Virus record (IMG/VR): IMGVR_UViG_3300047557_001972
Span: 1-28,738 of that record
Source: a virus
Length of the DNA stretch: 28,738 bases
Reading direction: 5' to 3' (one strand)
A program made the translations under genes and the position numbers. How positions within the stretch are numbered: position 1 is the first letter of the stretch; each line of letters starts with the position of its first letter. The notes beneath the pieces were generated by a model. The model worked only from the letters and a program-made list of their open reading frames with translations. It did no database searches and was not told the DNA's origin. Below, one piece after another: positions 22,407 through 28,738 of this stretch.

Positions 22407-22867
22407 TTGTATCTCCAGACAGGTTGACCATCACGTTCAGATTTGATTAAGCGTAAATTGACCTTAGCACCATACACTTGCACTTGTTCCAAGTACCATG
22501 CGTAATCGTTCCATCCATCGTGATTGATTGCTGATGCAACCTTTTGCCCTTCTTTCGCTCTCAGCTGATACTCACGGCTTCGCTCGGCTTGACGGCGTGC
22601 ATCTTGTTGCTTCCAATGTTCCAACTTAGCCGCCGCTTGACGGCTAAGTATTTGTGATTTGACCTTCCATTTGCCCATGTAGGACTTCCAATTGCGAATA
22701 GCCATCAATGCACCGTCCTCGCGCGTGATCACCCAGTTAAATGAGTCATAATGGAAGTAATACAAAGCACACTCTTCTTCGGATAGCCCGATGACTTGAC
22801 CCCATGCGATGCAGTCTTCGACACATGAGGGCTTATCAGCAAGTTGTTCAAGTTGCTCAATTGTCAT
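22403..22867 (-). CDS. Unknown early protein after the ParB-like gene
   Basis: About 154 residues from ATG 22867, which overlaps the ParB-like stop and has GGAG nine bases upstream. The sequence has an N-terminal acidic helix (MTIEQLEQLADKPSCVEDCIAW), an aromatic middle (EEECALYYFHYDSFNWVI; W-K-S-Y-M-G-K-W-K) and a basic helix QAAAKLEHWKQQDARRQAERSREYQLRAKE. The basic helix and the aromatic block resemble small DNA-associated phage replication proteins, but no family is recognised. Confidence 0.6.
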   Translation of the reverse strand: MTIEQLEQLADKPSCVEDCIAWGQVIGLSEEECALYYFHYDSFNWVITREDGALMAIRNWKSYMGKWKVKSQILSRQAAAKLEHWKQQDARRQAERSREYQLRAKEGQKVASAINHDGWNDYAWYLEQVQVYGAKVNLRLIKSERDGQPVWRYK

Positions 22868-23846
22868 CTTCAATCTCCGATGCAGCATTGAATGTGTTGA
22901 AGAGTTCCGTCATGTCGAAAAAGAAGCGGAAGGTAGGGACTTCAAAAGGTAGCTTGTGAGCCTTACATAGTTTCTTAATCTTGGCATTGTACGCATCAAT
23001 GAAATCAACTTCATTGTCAGACAAATATGTGCTCTGTTCTTCTGCAATCACCGGCGATGGCATCGTTACCTTTGTCGGCTTTGTTGCCTTTGTCGGTTTC
23101 TCTTCGAGTTTCTTTTCGAGAGCTTTCACTTCGGAATCAAGAAGAGCCAGCGGTATTTCGCCGTTCATTGCTTGATGCTCAAGTTGTTCCCACACTTTAC
23201 GTACCTTTGTGCGATGTTTCTCATTTTTGATTGAAGCGAGAACAGACTCACGATACTTGGTGTCACAAGCGCGTGTGAGAACCTCTTGTTCGCGGCGTGA
23301 GAACCCTGTTATCATCTCAATGATTTCCCATCTCCGCCAACCCTTCGTGCTACTTTCACCCCATTTTTGCAAGATGTGCACGAAAAGCGTATTTGCGAGT
23401 TCATCATCATTGTAAGTGCTTGATAATTCTTGACCGCTTTTGATTTGGTACAGAAATTGATTGACCGCCTTAAAAAAGCGTATTTTGTAATGCTCTTTCA
23501 GCCCTCTTCCAAGGTTGTTATGGAAGAGCATGACGAGTTCTTCATCATCGTTCACGGAGATGATTTCACATCTCATTAAATAGATGTGATTGCGAATAAG
23601 AGCCTCACGACGGCGATGCCCTGATACCATCCGCAATACACCGTCCGGACGACGGTTCACGATTGCTGCTTGAAGTTGTCCAAGGTTGGAGATAGAGATT
23701 GCAAGTTCATCATCTTCTTGGTCATCGGTGTCAAACATGGCATTTTCGGGGTGAGGTTCTATTGTTCTGACATCAAGTACATAGATATTGCTATCATGCA
23801 CCAGCTCTTCATTGGTAATTTGGTTTGATAATACCGGAACTTCCAT
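22857..23846 (-). CDS. ParB/Spo0J-domain protein
   Basis: A 329-residue protein. The N-terminal domain (residues about 20-110) has VRTIEPHPEN, a helical LGQLQAAIV stretch, and the family signature SGHRRREA at 75-82, where ParB proteins bind CTP. A central region (KEHYKIRFFKAVNQFL and EMITGFSRREQEVL) could hold a helix-turn-helix. The C-terminus is Lys/Thr-Pro-rich and then acidic. There is no ParA ATPase nearby, so plasmid-type partition is unlikely. In transposable phages, ParB-like early proteins are common, with roles in DNA binding or regulation rather than partition. A GAGG site precedes the ATG. Confidence 0.75.
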   Translation of the reverse strand: MEVPVLSNQITNEELVHDSNIYVLDVRTIEPHPENAMFDTDDQEDDELAISISNLGQLQAAIVNRRPDGVLRMVSGHRRREALIRNHIYLMRCEIISVNDDEELVMLFHNNLGRGLKEHYKIRFFKAVNQFLYQIKSGQELSSTYNDDELANTLFVHILQKWGESSTKGWRRWEIIEMITGFSRREQEVLTRACDTKYRESVLASIKNEKHRTKVRKVWEQLEHQAMNGEIPLALLDSEVKALEKKLEEKPTKATKPTKVTMPSPVIAEEQSTYLSDNEVDFIDAYNAKIKKLCKAHKLPFEVPTFRFFFDMTELFNTFNAASEIEDDN

Positions 23847-23853
23847 TGTTACC

Positions 23854-24456
23854 TCACACTGCTGAAAATGACAAAGGGACTAAGACATAATCTTCATTCT
23901 CATCACGTCGCATTATCTTAATGTACTTCTTCGATGACTGCACATCAATTGATTGCTTTAGTTCTTCCATCGCACGCTTCCACAATGGATGCTCTATCTC
24001 GTATTGGAACAGAGAGAACAAGCGAGCTTTGTCAAGTTGTCCTTTGCGTGTCTTGAATGCTGATTGTACAAGCACTTGTATGTCGCTGCTTGCTTGGTTG
24101 GTAACATCTTCAATGTACTCGTCAAGTAATTGCTTCACAACATTGATATTGTCATCGAAGGTGACAGTATCTGCACGGCTTATCTCAATTTTCCATTCAC
24201 GGTCGAATGAGTAGAGAGTGTAGTTCTCTTTACGTTCGCCGGGTTCTATGCCTTTGATACGTAAGTGTTCATTGTAGAGCTTGTTCACATCACTTTCTGT
24301 GATTGCCTTCAATTCAACAAGTAACTTGCTGACAGTAAGTGCTTGCTTTGCAATTTTTAAGACCACTTTCTCTTTCTTTTTATCGTGTGCCGATACGACC
24401 TCGGCAGGTACGATTTCACCTTTGGCTGTTTTCCAGACCTTTTTCTCTTTAGCCAT
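23854..24456 (-). CDS. DUF3164-like early protein of transposable phages
   Basis: A 200-residue protein. The W-K-T-A-K-G-E-I-V-P-x-E opening, the GERKENYTLYSFDREWKIEISRADTVTFDDNI block and the QVLVQSAFKTRKGQLDKARLFSLFQYEIEHPLWKRAMEE block are the conserved parts of the DUF3164 family found in the early region of many Mu-like phages. Function is unknown. Its leader (CTAAGGAG...CCGACAATGGC) nearly repeats that of the 127-residue gene at 25964. Confidence 0.75.
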   Translation of the reverse strand: MAKEKKVWKTAKGEIVPAEVVSAHDKKKEKVVLKIAKQALTVSKLLVELKAITESDVNKLYNEHLRIKGIEPGERKENYTLYSFDREWKIEISRADTVTFDDNINVVKQLLDEYIEDVTNQASSDIQVLVQSAFKTRKGQLDKARLFSLFQYEIEHPLWKRAMEELKQSIDVQSSKKYIKIMRRDENEDYVLVPLSFSAV

Positions 24457-24468
24457 TGTCGGCTCTCC

Positions 24469-25128
24469 TTAGTTTAATGAATAATTGTTATTTGAAACGG
24501 GACGGTAACGCTCTTGGATTTGGTTGTACATCTGACTGAAATAGCGTATGATTTCATCGGCTTCTTCGCGCTTGATGTCTGACCATTGTATGTAAATCTT
24601 TGACTCCCAGTCTTGGTTGTTGTAGGTCCTCAAACCTTTTTCTGCGAGCAATCTGTGTATCTTCGGTATAGCCCATCGGTAGCATGTATGCTTGCAACTG
24701 CTGCTCAATCCATTGCCACTCTCAAAATCTTGGTAACGTCTGTTTCTTAGGGCATCACCTTCGAGCACGATTTCACCAAACTTGGTTGGCAATGTCGGTG
24801 CATAGTGGATTGCACAACCAAGCAACAGATAGTGCATCTTTTTGATTTGCGGTTGTGTAGCATACTTGTTCCGTCCGGGTTCATCTATACGCTTTAAGCC
24901 GGATAGAGCGGCACGCCCTTTTTCGAGATAGTTCTTTGCAGCTATCAATTCCGCAATGGTGCAGTTCTTATATTCGACAGTCCATCTATCGCCGCGAGTG
25001 ATTGTTGTGACTTCTTTGATTGCCATGTCACGGCGTTCTCGGATATACTCACGGTCGGTTGTTCCGGACGTGGACATTGATGTCATGTATAGCTGCTTGT
25101 AAAGCTGTTTGCGTTTATCTTCTGCCAT
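24469..25128 (-). CDS. Early protein, possibly GemA/Mu gp16-like
   Basis: A 219-residue protein with AAGGAG nine bases before its ATG. Residues about 95-215 include PQIKKMHYLL and SDIKREEADEIIRYFSQM, which resemble the Q-I-K-K-I-H and L-T-x-x-E-A-x-x-L-I parts of the GemA (DUF1018) family, known to affect host gyrase and replication in Mu-like phages. The match is short, and the middle (KHTCYRWAIPKIHRLLAEKGL) looks unlike the family. The N-terminal half is helical and charged. Confidence in the gene is high, in the family low. Confidence 0.5.
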   Translation of the reverse strand: MAEDKRKQLYKQLYMTSMSTSGTTDREYIRERRDMAIKEVTTITRGDRWTVEYKNCTIAELIAAKNYLEKGRAALSGLKRIDEPGRNKYATQPQIKKMHYLLLGCAIHYAPTLPTKFGEIVLEGDALRNRRYQDFESGNGLSSSCKHTCYRWAIPKIHRLLAEKGLRTYNNQDWESKIYIQWSDIKREEADEIIRYFSQMYNQIQERYRPVSNNNYSLN

Positions 25129-25300
25129 GTCGTAACTCCTTTCTTAAGCGCGGTGATAGAATGTCATGCTGTCTTTGTCTGATTTTGTACACTATCCACA
25201 TCGAGAGATGATAAGCCATAAGCCCGGACAAGAACAGAGCTGATGCGGCGAGTGCGGTTAGTAGTATGAAGCTAATTAAAAGCATGAGGTTTTCCATCAT
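25115..25300 (-). CDS. Small membrane protein
   Basis: A 61-residue frame with one long hydrophobic segment (MLLISFILLTALAASALFLSGLMAYHLSMWIVY) that is long enough for one extended or two short helices, followed by a basic tail (RQRQHDILSPRLRKELRHGRR). GGAG lies before the ATG, which overlaps the preceding stop; Met2 is an alternative start. A membrane protein in the early operon could act in superinfection control or host takeover, which is speculation. Confidence 0.55.
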   Translation of the reverse strand: MMENLMLLISFILLTALAASALFLSGLMAYHLSMWIVYKIRQRQHDILSPRLRKELRHGRR

Positions 25301-25584
25301 CGTACTCCTGCCGGTATTTCTTGCAAAACTTCGCCTGTGTCGGTATCAATGATGCTGATGTTGCGCAACATGTTGTAATACTCATCGCGTACTTTCTTTT
25401 CTGCGGCTATTGTGTGCAATGACTTGTTCACGGCGGTGAATAGCTCTGCAAACTTGAGCGAGCGACCATAGATTGTGGCGAAAAGCAACACGAACTCATC
25501 ATCAGTCATTTCGCGGCTGACAGAGAAATTGAGCACTTTGCCTTTGTCATCAAACTGCGCTTCTATGATGAGTTTCTTTCTCAT
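25297..25584 (-). CDS. Unknown early protein
   Basis: A 95-residue protein starting in an ATGA overlap with the coiled-coil gene. Opens RKKLIIEAQFDDKGKVLNFSVSREMTDDEFVLLFATIY, a two-strand then helix pattern, and has a helical middle (RSLKFAELFTAVNKSLHTIAAEKKV). No family is recognised. Confidence 0.6.
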   Translation of the reverse strand: MRKKLIIEAQFDDKGKVLNFSVSREMTDDEFVLLFATIYGRSLKFAELFTAVNKSLHTIAAEKKVRDEYYNMLRNISIIDTDTGEVLQEIPAGVR

Positions 25585-25964
25585 CTTTCACCTCGTAAAG
25601 TCTTTGCTTTTTCGGTTAGCGTTTTACCTTCGACATGCTCAAGTGCTTGAGTGAGAGTTTCGTTCATGCTAAAGCCAAGCGAGTCAATGAGTGCGCTCAT
25701 CTGTTTAATTTTTGTTTTCAATTCGCGCTGCTGTGCGAGTAGCTTTTGCAACTCTGTCATGTTATTGATGCGAGCTTGTATGCGTTCATATTCACGCATC
25801 AATTCAGCCTTTTGGATACTTGCAGAACGCAACTTGCTCTCACTTTTTTGGAGTAAAGTTGCAATCTCTTTGCTCACGGACTCTGCAAGAAAGTTTGTTG
25901 CAGGGAACTCGGACGCTAAGTCCGTCGGTTTGCTCATCATTAGAGCGGTGTTCGCTTTTGCCAT
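25581..25964 (-). CDS. Coiled-coil early protein
   Basis: A 127-residue protein. Residues about 30-95 are almost entirely helical and heptad-rich (SKEIATLLQKSESKLRSASIQKAELMREYERIQARINNMTELQKLLAQQRELKTKIKQM, quoted by its key blocks LLQKSESKL, MREYERI, ELQKLLAQQ), consistent with a coiled coil. Strong ribosome site AAGGAG nine bases before the ATG. It is the first gene after the transposase, the position of B in Mu, but it has no nucleotide-binding motifs. Confidence 0.6.
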   Translation of the reverse strand: MAKANTALMMSKPTDLASEFPATNFLAESVSKEIATLLQKSESKLRSASIQKAELMREYERIQARINNMTELQKLLAQQRELKTKIKQMSALIDSLGFSMNETLTQALEHVEGKTLTEKAKTLRGER

Positions 25965-25984
25965 TGTCGGCTCCTTAGTAATAA

Positions 25985-27826
25985 TTAGAATAAATCAATG
26001 TCGAGCTTGAACTCGTCATCGTTGGAAGTATCTTCGGTAATTGGTTCATCATACACAGTTGCATCAATCACATACTGCTCATCCATCGGCAAACTGATGA
26101 TTGTTGCAGGTGCGGTCACTTGTTTTGGTGCAAGCGTTCTGCTCTTTATGAGTTCATCAGCACTGACACCTGCTTTTGCGTAGGTCGCTTCGGTTTCGGC
26201 TTCACGTTTGGCACGGTATCCTTCGCGCAACTGCCTTGATTGTTGGCGGAATCTGATGTCTTCGGCTTGTGTGACTGTGTAATCTTCGGCTATGCAGACA
26301 AGTTGCGGTAACTCGGTCTTTGTTGAAGGAATGAACACGAGATAGCGGTCATCGTTCGGTATGGCGCACACGTGCAGCTTTGCTTTGAGTAAAGAATAAT
26401 CATACAACTCTTGAGCACGAAGATTGAGCTTTCTGTTGTTCATTGTGACACGTAGCGAACCAGCTTCTGTGAGTTGCACTTGATGTATAGGCATAGAGTA
26501 ATACAACAAGTTAGCAAGTTGAACAGGCGAAGGATAAACCTTTGTCTCAGGCATATAGTATTCCATCATTGCCGTATATGTCGGCTCGGATTTGTGAGCT
26601 ATAGCCCATTCCTTCAGTGAGTCACGTTGTACATTAAGATGCTCAGAGTATGCGTAGTTATAGAGTGTATCAAAGTATTCAGATGCGTTAGGTGTGTATG
26701 CTCCGAGTATAGGCATTTGCTTACGTTCGAGCTGCACGGCTTCATGCAGACCTGCGCCATGGAATGATTGAGGGAAGTTCAATGAGTCACTGCGCTTGAT
26801 TTCAGCGAATAAGCGTTCACCTTTTGCTTTACCAAGGTCACGTGGTATATGCGGACAATTGCGGACAATACCGGATTCACTACGGAATAACATTTTGTAT
26901 TGTTCTGATGCAAGTACTTGGCGGTCACTGTCATTGTAAAGTGATTTGACCACACCTTCAACTTGATCAGCAATTGCGGCACGTGAGTTCTCCATGAAAA
27001 ACACCGGACAATCAAGACCATGAGCATAGATTGTATTGACAATTGCACGAACATAGGTCTGTGCCGTGACTGTTTCGCATTGTTCAACCCACAATAAAGC
27101 ACCAGTCAACACGCACCAAGCATACACACCATAACGCATCTTTGTCGCACCTGTGTCTTTGTCAAGTGTCCACGCATCTCCTTTGCGGTCATCAAGCATG
27201 ATGAACCGAGCAAACCCACGACCACGACCACAACCAAGGTCATTCTCTGCGAGCTTCCAGAAGTTGTACTTGACGTGACCGGTAGTGAGAGCATCAGTGT
27301 GTTTGTGCCATTTGAGCGTGTGTTTCTGTTGCCAACCATCAGTATAGACAGGTCCTTTGAAGTACTTGTCCGAACGTGCAACGTGCTTTTTGTACAACCA
27401 TTCATTCTCTGCGCAAACGCGAATGTCATCAATGGTGAACTGAATAGCATTACCGGATTCGACAAGATGAACCGCTTGAACGATTGCACGACGGCAGGCG
27501 GAGCGGACATCCTTCATTGCATTCGACATATACTCAGCGAAGGAGAGAGCAACAAGCCATTCGACACATTGTTCATTGCGAGTACGTGTTTTGCCTTTAT
27601 CGTTGCGGTTCTTTCGCACCGATGTTGCAGCCGCTTGCTCCGGTTGCCAAAGGCGTAGAGCTTCTTTACGATAGATTCGAGTAGGTCTGCCATCAGTCTG
27701 TATAAATCCTAAGCATAAAGAAGAGTTGCGAAGGCGTTTGTTTACCGCCTGTGGGCTTACTCTTGCTAAAGCGGCGAGATGATCGGCAGTGTAATACTCA
27801 GCCGTTTGGAGTTGTGCACTATACAT
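25985..27826 (-). CDS. MuA-type DDE transposase
   Basis: A 613-residue transposase, close to the 663 of MuA. N-terminal residues about 8-60 contain a helix-turn-helix domain (ADHLAALARVSPQAVNKRLRN) expected to bind the enhancer or ends. A second helical region spans about 90-150. The catalytic core starts near 200 (ARFIMLDDRKGDAWTLD); D212 aligns with MuA D269. E279 (FFMENSRAA) sits where MuA has D336, and E337 (GKAKGERLF) matches E392 in AKPVER. Spacings of 67 and 58 agree with MuA (67 and 56). The C-terminal part (about 400-520) is the basic beta-barrel region, followed by a variable acidic tail. It integrates the phage and replicates it by transposition. The 72-residue upstream gene overlaps its start by eight bases. 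Confidence 0.9.
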   Translation of the reverse strand: MYSAQLQTAEYYTADHLAALARVSPQAVNKRLRNSSLCLGFIQTDGRPTRIYRKEALRLWQPEQAAATSVRKNRNDKGKTRTRNEQCVEWLVALSFAEYMSNAMKDVRSACRRAIVQAVHLVESGNAIQFTIDDIRVCAENEWLYKKHVARSDKYFKGPVYTDGWQQKHTLKWHKHTDALTTGHVKYNFWKLAENDLGCGRGRGFARFIMLDDRKGDAWTLDKDTGATKMRYGVYAWCVLTGALLWVEQCETVTAQTYVRAIVNTIYAHGLDCPVFFMENSRAAIADQVEGVVKSLYNDSDRQVLASEQYKMLFRSESGIVRNCPHIPRDLGKAKGERLFAEIKRSDSLNFPQSFHGAGLHEAVQLERKQMPILGAYTPNASEYFDTLYNYAYSEHLNVQRDSLKEWAIAHKSEPTYTAMMEYYMPETKVYPSPVQLANLLYYSMPIHQVQLTEAGSLRVTMNNRKLNLRAQELYDYSLLKAKLHVCAIPNDDRYLVFIPSTKTELPQLVCIAEDYTVTQAEDIRFRQQSRQLREGYRAKREAETEATYAKAGVSADELIKSRTLAPKQVTAPATIISLPMDEQYVIDATVYDEPITEDTSNDDEFKLDIDLF

Positions 27827-28037
27827 TGACCACTCCTATCATTAGATTGTCAAGACACTCTTCAAGAGTACCAACAAAGAAAGCACCTTTGTCACGCATA
27901 AACACAGAGTACTTGTCATCCTCTATTTGATTGACATCACCCCAGTGGTATGCGTCAAGGAATAGGACATTGTAGAACCTGTCAGAGATAAGGACACTCG
28001 AAAGTTCCGGTACGATGTTTGGGAATAAGCCGTTCAT
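27819..28037 (-). CDS. Small unknown early protein
   Basis: A 72-residue protein starting at ATG 28037, which has a near-perfect AGGAGGT ribosome site and overlaps the HTH gene stop by four bases. The longer frame up to 28148 has no ribosome site. Sequence: beta-like FYNVLFLDAYHWGDV, then a C-terminal acidic helix (TLEECLDNLM). No family is recognised. It overlaps the transposase by eight bases, suggesting coupled translation and a regulatory or accessory role. Confidence 0.65.
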   Translation of the reverse strand: MNGLFPNIVPELSSVLISDRFYNVLFLDAYHWGDVNQIEDDKYSVFMRDKGAFFVGTLEECLDNLMIGVVNV

Positions 28038-28237
28038 TGTGTACCTCCTAAATGCTGTTGAAGTTTCATCCATTCCGATTTTCGCTGATCCATCAAAGCA
28101 TTGTATCGCTGCATGTATTTTGGGCTTCCACGCTTGACTCCTTGCCATACCGTGTTTATGCCTACATTCATTTCTTCAGCGATTTGCTTAAAAACACCCC
28201 ATCTCTTTGGCATTGTTTTTGTAATTTTCAACTTCAT
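28034..28237 (-). CDS. Ner/Cro-like HTH regulator
   Basis: A 67-residue protein from ATG 28237, preceded by CGGAG seven bases upstream; an in-frame GTG at 28270 lies within the promoter region. The core GVFKQIAEEMNVGINTVWQGVKRGSPKYMQRYNAL is a helix-turn-helix, and the C-terminus is basic. First gene of the leftward early operon and divergent from the repressor, it occupies the position of Mu ner, which turns down early transcription and repressor synthesis. Confidence 0.7.
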   Translation of the reverse strand: MKLKITKTMPKRWGVFKQIAEEMNVGINTVWQGVKRGSPKYMQRYNALMDQRKSEWMKLQQHLGGTQ

Positions 28238-28260
28238 AAATACTCCGTAAGTAATTCGTA

Positions 28261-28283
28261 TTAACTTCACGGTGCAAAGTTAA
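28261..28283. promoter_or_regulatory. Candidate operator, inverted repeat
   Basis: TTAACTT and AAGTTAA, 7-base arms 9 apart, overlap the -7 element and transcription start of the leftward promoter. A second, shorter palindrome-like AATC...GATT lies at 28326-28339 before the repressor ATG. Either could be bound by the repressor or the Ner-like protein. Confidence 0.4.
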
Positions 28284-28306
28284 GCTATATTGTTGAAACA
28301 TGCAAA
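28275..28306 (-). promoter_or_regulatory. Leftward early promoter (Bacteroidota-type)
   Basis: TTTG (28306-28303) and TAACTTTG (28282-28275), 20 bases apart, match the Bacteroidota -33/-7 consensus TTTG and TAnnTTTG. It would drive the Ner-like gene, the transposase and the early operon, with a leader of about 35 bases. Confidence 0.65.
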
Positions 28307-28320
28307 TATTTTTGTATAAT
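28293..28320 (+). promoter_or_regulatory. Repressor promoter (sigma70-like)
   Basis: TTGAAA (28293-28298), a 16-base spacer and TATAAT (28315-28320) form a good sigma70-type promoter pointing right. It overlaps the leftward early promoter, so the two compete. The leader to the ATG is about 12 bases with no ribosome site. In a Bacteroidota host its activity would rest on the A/T-rich region rather than TATAAT. Confidence 0.45.
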
Positions 28321-28339
28321 TTTTTAATCTAAATTGATT

Positions 28340-28702
28340 ATGGATACTATCGGCGACCGACTAAGACACTTTGCTAAGACAAAATTTGGTTCAACTTCTG
28401 AATTAGCAAGGCAAATGGGCTTACAACCTCAAGCGTTAACGGCTTACTTATCTAACCGTACAACTCCGGGCAATGTTACACAGTCTAAGCTAAGAGAATT
28501 AGGATGTGATATAGAATGGCTTATGACGGGTAAACAATATGAATTAAACGAATCGGACACATCCACAGCATCAAACGCAACTGACTTTGTTAAACTTGTA
28601 GAGGAACAAGAAGCCATCATCTATCGGTTGACAAACGAAGTTAAAATGTTAAGGGAAGAAGTGGACGAGTACAGGGCAAAGAGAGCCACGTTACCAAGAT
28701 AA
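28340..28702 (+). CDS. XRE-family phage repressor
   Basis: A 120-residue protein, the only gene on the plus strand, starting at ATG 28340. The N-terminal half is an HTH_3 domain: helix pair SELARQMGLQPQALTAYLSN, then TPGNVTQSKLRELGCDIEWLMTG. A Ser/Thr-rich linker leads to a coiled coil (VKLVEEQEAIIYRLTNEVKMLREEVDEYR, key block LTNEVKMLREEVDEY). No S24 peptidase domain, so RecA-type self-cleavage is unlikely. Its position divergent from the Ner-like gene and the transposase fits the Mu c repressor, which maintains lysogeny. The last codons carry the 14-base end repeat. Confidence 0.8.
   Translation: MDTIGDRLRHFAKTKFGSTSELARQMGLQPQALTAYLSNRTTPGNVTQSKLRELGCDIEWLMTGKQYELNESDTSTASNATDFVKLVEEQEAIIYRLTNEVKMLREEVDEYRAKRATLPR
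28689..28702 (+). repeat. 14-bp terminal direct repeat, right copy
   Basis: cgttaccaagataa, identical to 34-47 and in the same orientation, overlaps the last codons and stop of the repressor gene. Only 36 bases follow in the window; they contain two copies of gtttcaaaag-like sequence (28705-28724) and no gene or terminator. Together with the left cluster this may mark the phage ends. Confidence 0.5.
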
Positions 28703-28738
28703 GTGGTTTCAAAAGTTTCAAAAGGTAGGTTTCTTTAG

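Larger units (their letters stand above)
1..28738. mobile_element. Mu-like transposable siphophage/prophage, near-complete
   Basis: The whole window behaves as one phage genome. A plus-strand repressor faces a minus-strand Ner-like regulator and MuA-type transposase, followed by early genes, head, lysis, fibre, packaging and tail genes on one strand. Portal (DUF935), F-like and G-like proteins are Mu-group hallmarks, while the absence of a sheath gene and the presence of a long tape measure fit a non-contractile tail as in B3/D3112-like phages. No integrase was found. Both edges lie within 100 bases of the outermost genes and share a 14-base repeat, so the edges are probably near the phage ends; no host sequence is recognisable. 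At 28.7 kb it would be smaller than Mu (about 37 kb). Confidence 0.85.

Noticed and set aside
22857-23846. Plasmid partition system
   Set aside because: No ParA and no parS-like repeats were found, so the ParB-like protein is better seen as a phage early protein.
24727-24739. Internal copy of the end motif as a transposase enhancer
   Set aside because: It encodes Arg-Tyr-Gln-Asp in a coding gene and is isolated; a similar chance match occurs at 11666-11676 for the same Arg-Tyr-Gln codons.
27106-27510. 134-codon minus-strand frame
   Set aside because: Out-of-frame overlap inside the transposase core; the transposase frame carries the catalytic motifs.
28034-28148. Upstream extension of the 72-residue protein
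   Set aside because: The longer frame runs within the HTH gene and has no ribosome site, while ATG 28037 has AGGAGGT directly upstream.

Overview
The window reads as an almost complete, compact transposable (Mu-like) phage or prophage of about 28.7 kb with a non-contractile (siphovirus-type) tail. Nearly every gene lies on the minus strand and is tightly packed with ATGA/TAATG overlaps. The exception is one repressor gene on the plus strand at the far right. The recognisable pillars are a MuA-type DDE transposase, a DUF3164-like early protein, a DUF935 (Mu gp29-like) portal, a large terminase, a Mu F-like minor head protein, a Mu G-like morphogenesis protein, a HK97-fold major capsid candidate and a 1582-residue tape measure. 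No integrase, contractile sheath, tRNA, rRNA or CRISPR array was seen.

Host. The early promoter matches the Bacteroidota consensus (TTTG, 20 nt, TAACTTTG), and the exported cargo protein has a Bacteroidota-style leader ending in A-Q. Many genes nevertheless carry clear Shine-Dalgarno sites (AAGGAG, AGGAGGT), which class Bacteroidia mostly lacks. A Bacteroidota/Chlorobiota-type host that uses Shine-Dalgarno initiation is my inference; no host gene is present to prove it.

Layout, in the direction of minus-strand transcription (right to left). 28.34-28.70 kb: plus-strand XRE repressor. 28.24-28.34 kb: divergent switch with two overlapping promoters and an inverted repeat. 28.24-25.98 kb: Ner/Cro-like HTH, a 72-residue protein and the transposase. 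25.96-21.45 kb: early/middle genes (coiled-coil, membrane, possible GemA-like, DUF3164, ParB-like, zinc-ribbon and unknown proteins). 21.45-20.65 kb: a 55-residue protein and the F-like minor head protein. 20.65-20.03 kb: an exported cargo protein bracketed by two intrinsic terminators. 19.9-18.4 kb: scaffold candidate and major capsid protein. 18.3-17.0 kb: lysis block (membrane/coiled-coil protein, holin candidate, CHAP/NlpC-like endolysin, lipoprotein). 17.0-13.3 kb: fibre and receptor-binding beta-rich proteins plus a 265-residue tail-tube candidate. 13.3-10.1 kb: an 822-residue tail/hub candidate, then adaptor and tail-terminator candidates. 10.1-6.3 kb: small terminase, large terminase, portal, G-like protein. 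6.3-0.1 kb: two small tail proteins, tail assembly chaperone, tape measure.

The order is unusual: capsid, lysis and fibres come before packaging, and the tape measure is last. The window ends seem to be close to the phage ends. The left 96 non-coding bases hold three copies of a TTACCAA motif, and a perfect 14-base match to one of them overlaps the repressor stop codon at the right end. The strongest unannotated signal is a programmed -1 frameshift in the gene before the tape measure: a run of nine T in three in-frame TTT codons (5138-5146) lets ribosomes enter a -1 frame with no ATG, open for 102 codons, that runs into the start of the tape measure. This is the G/GT chaperone arrangement. 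Other points of interest are a Glu at the second catalytic Asp position of the transposase, the absence of a MuB ATPase, and the cargo cassette.
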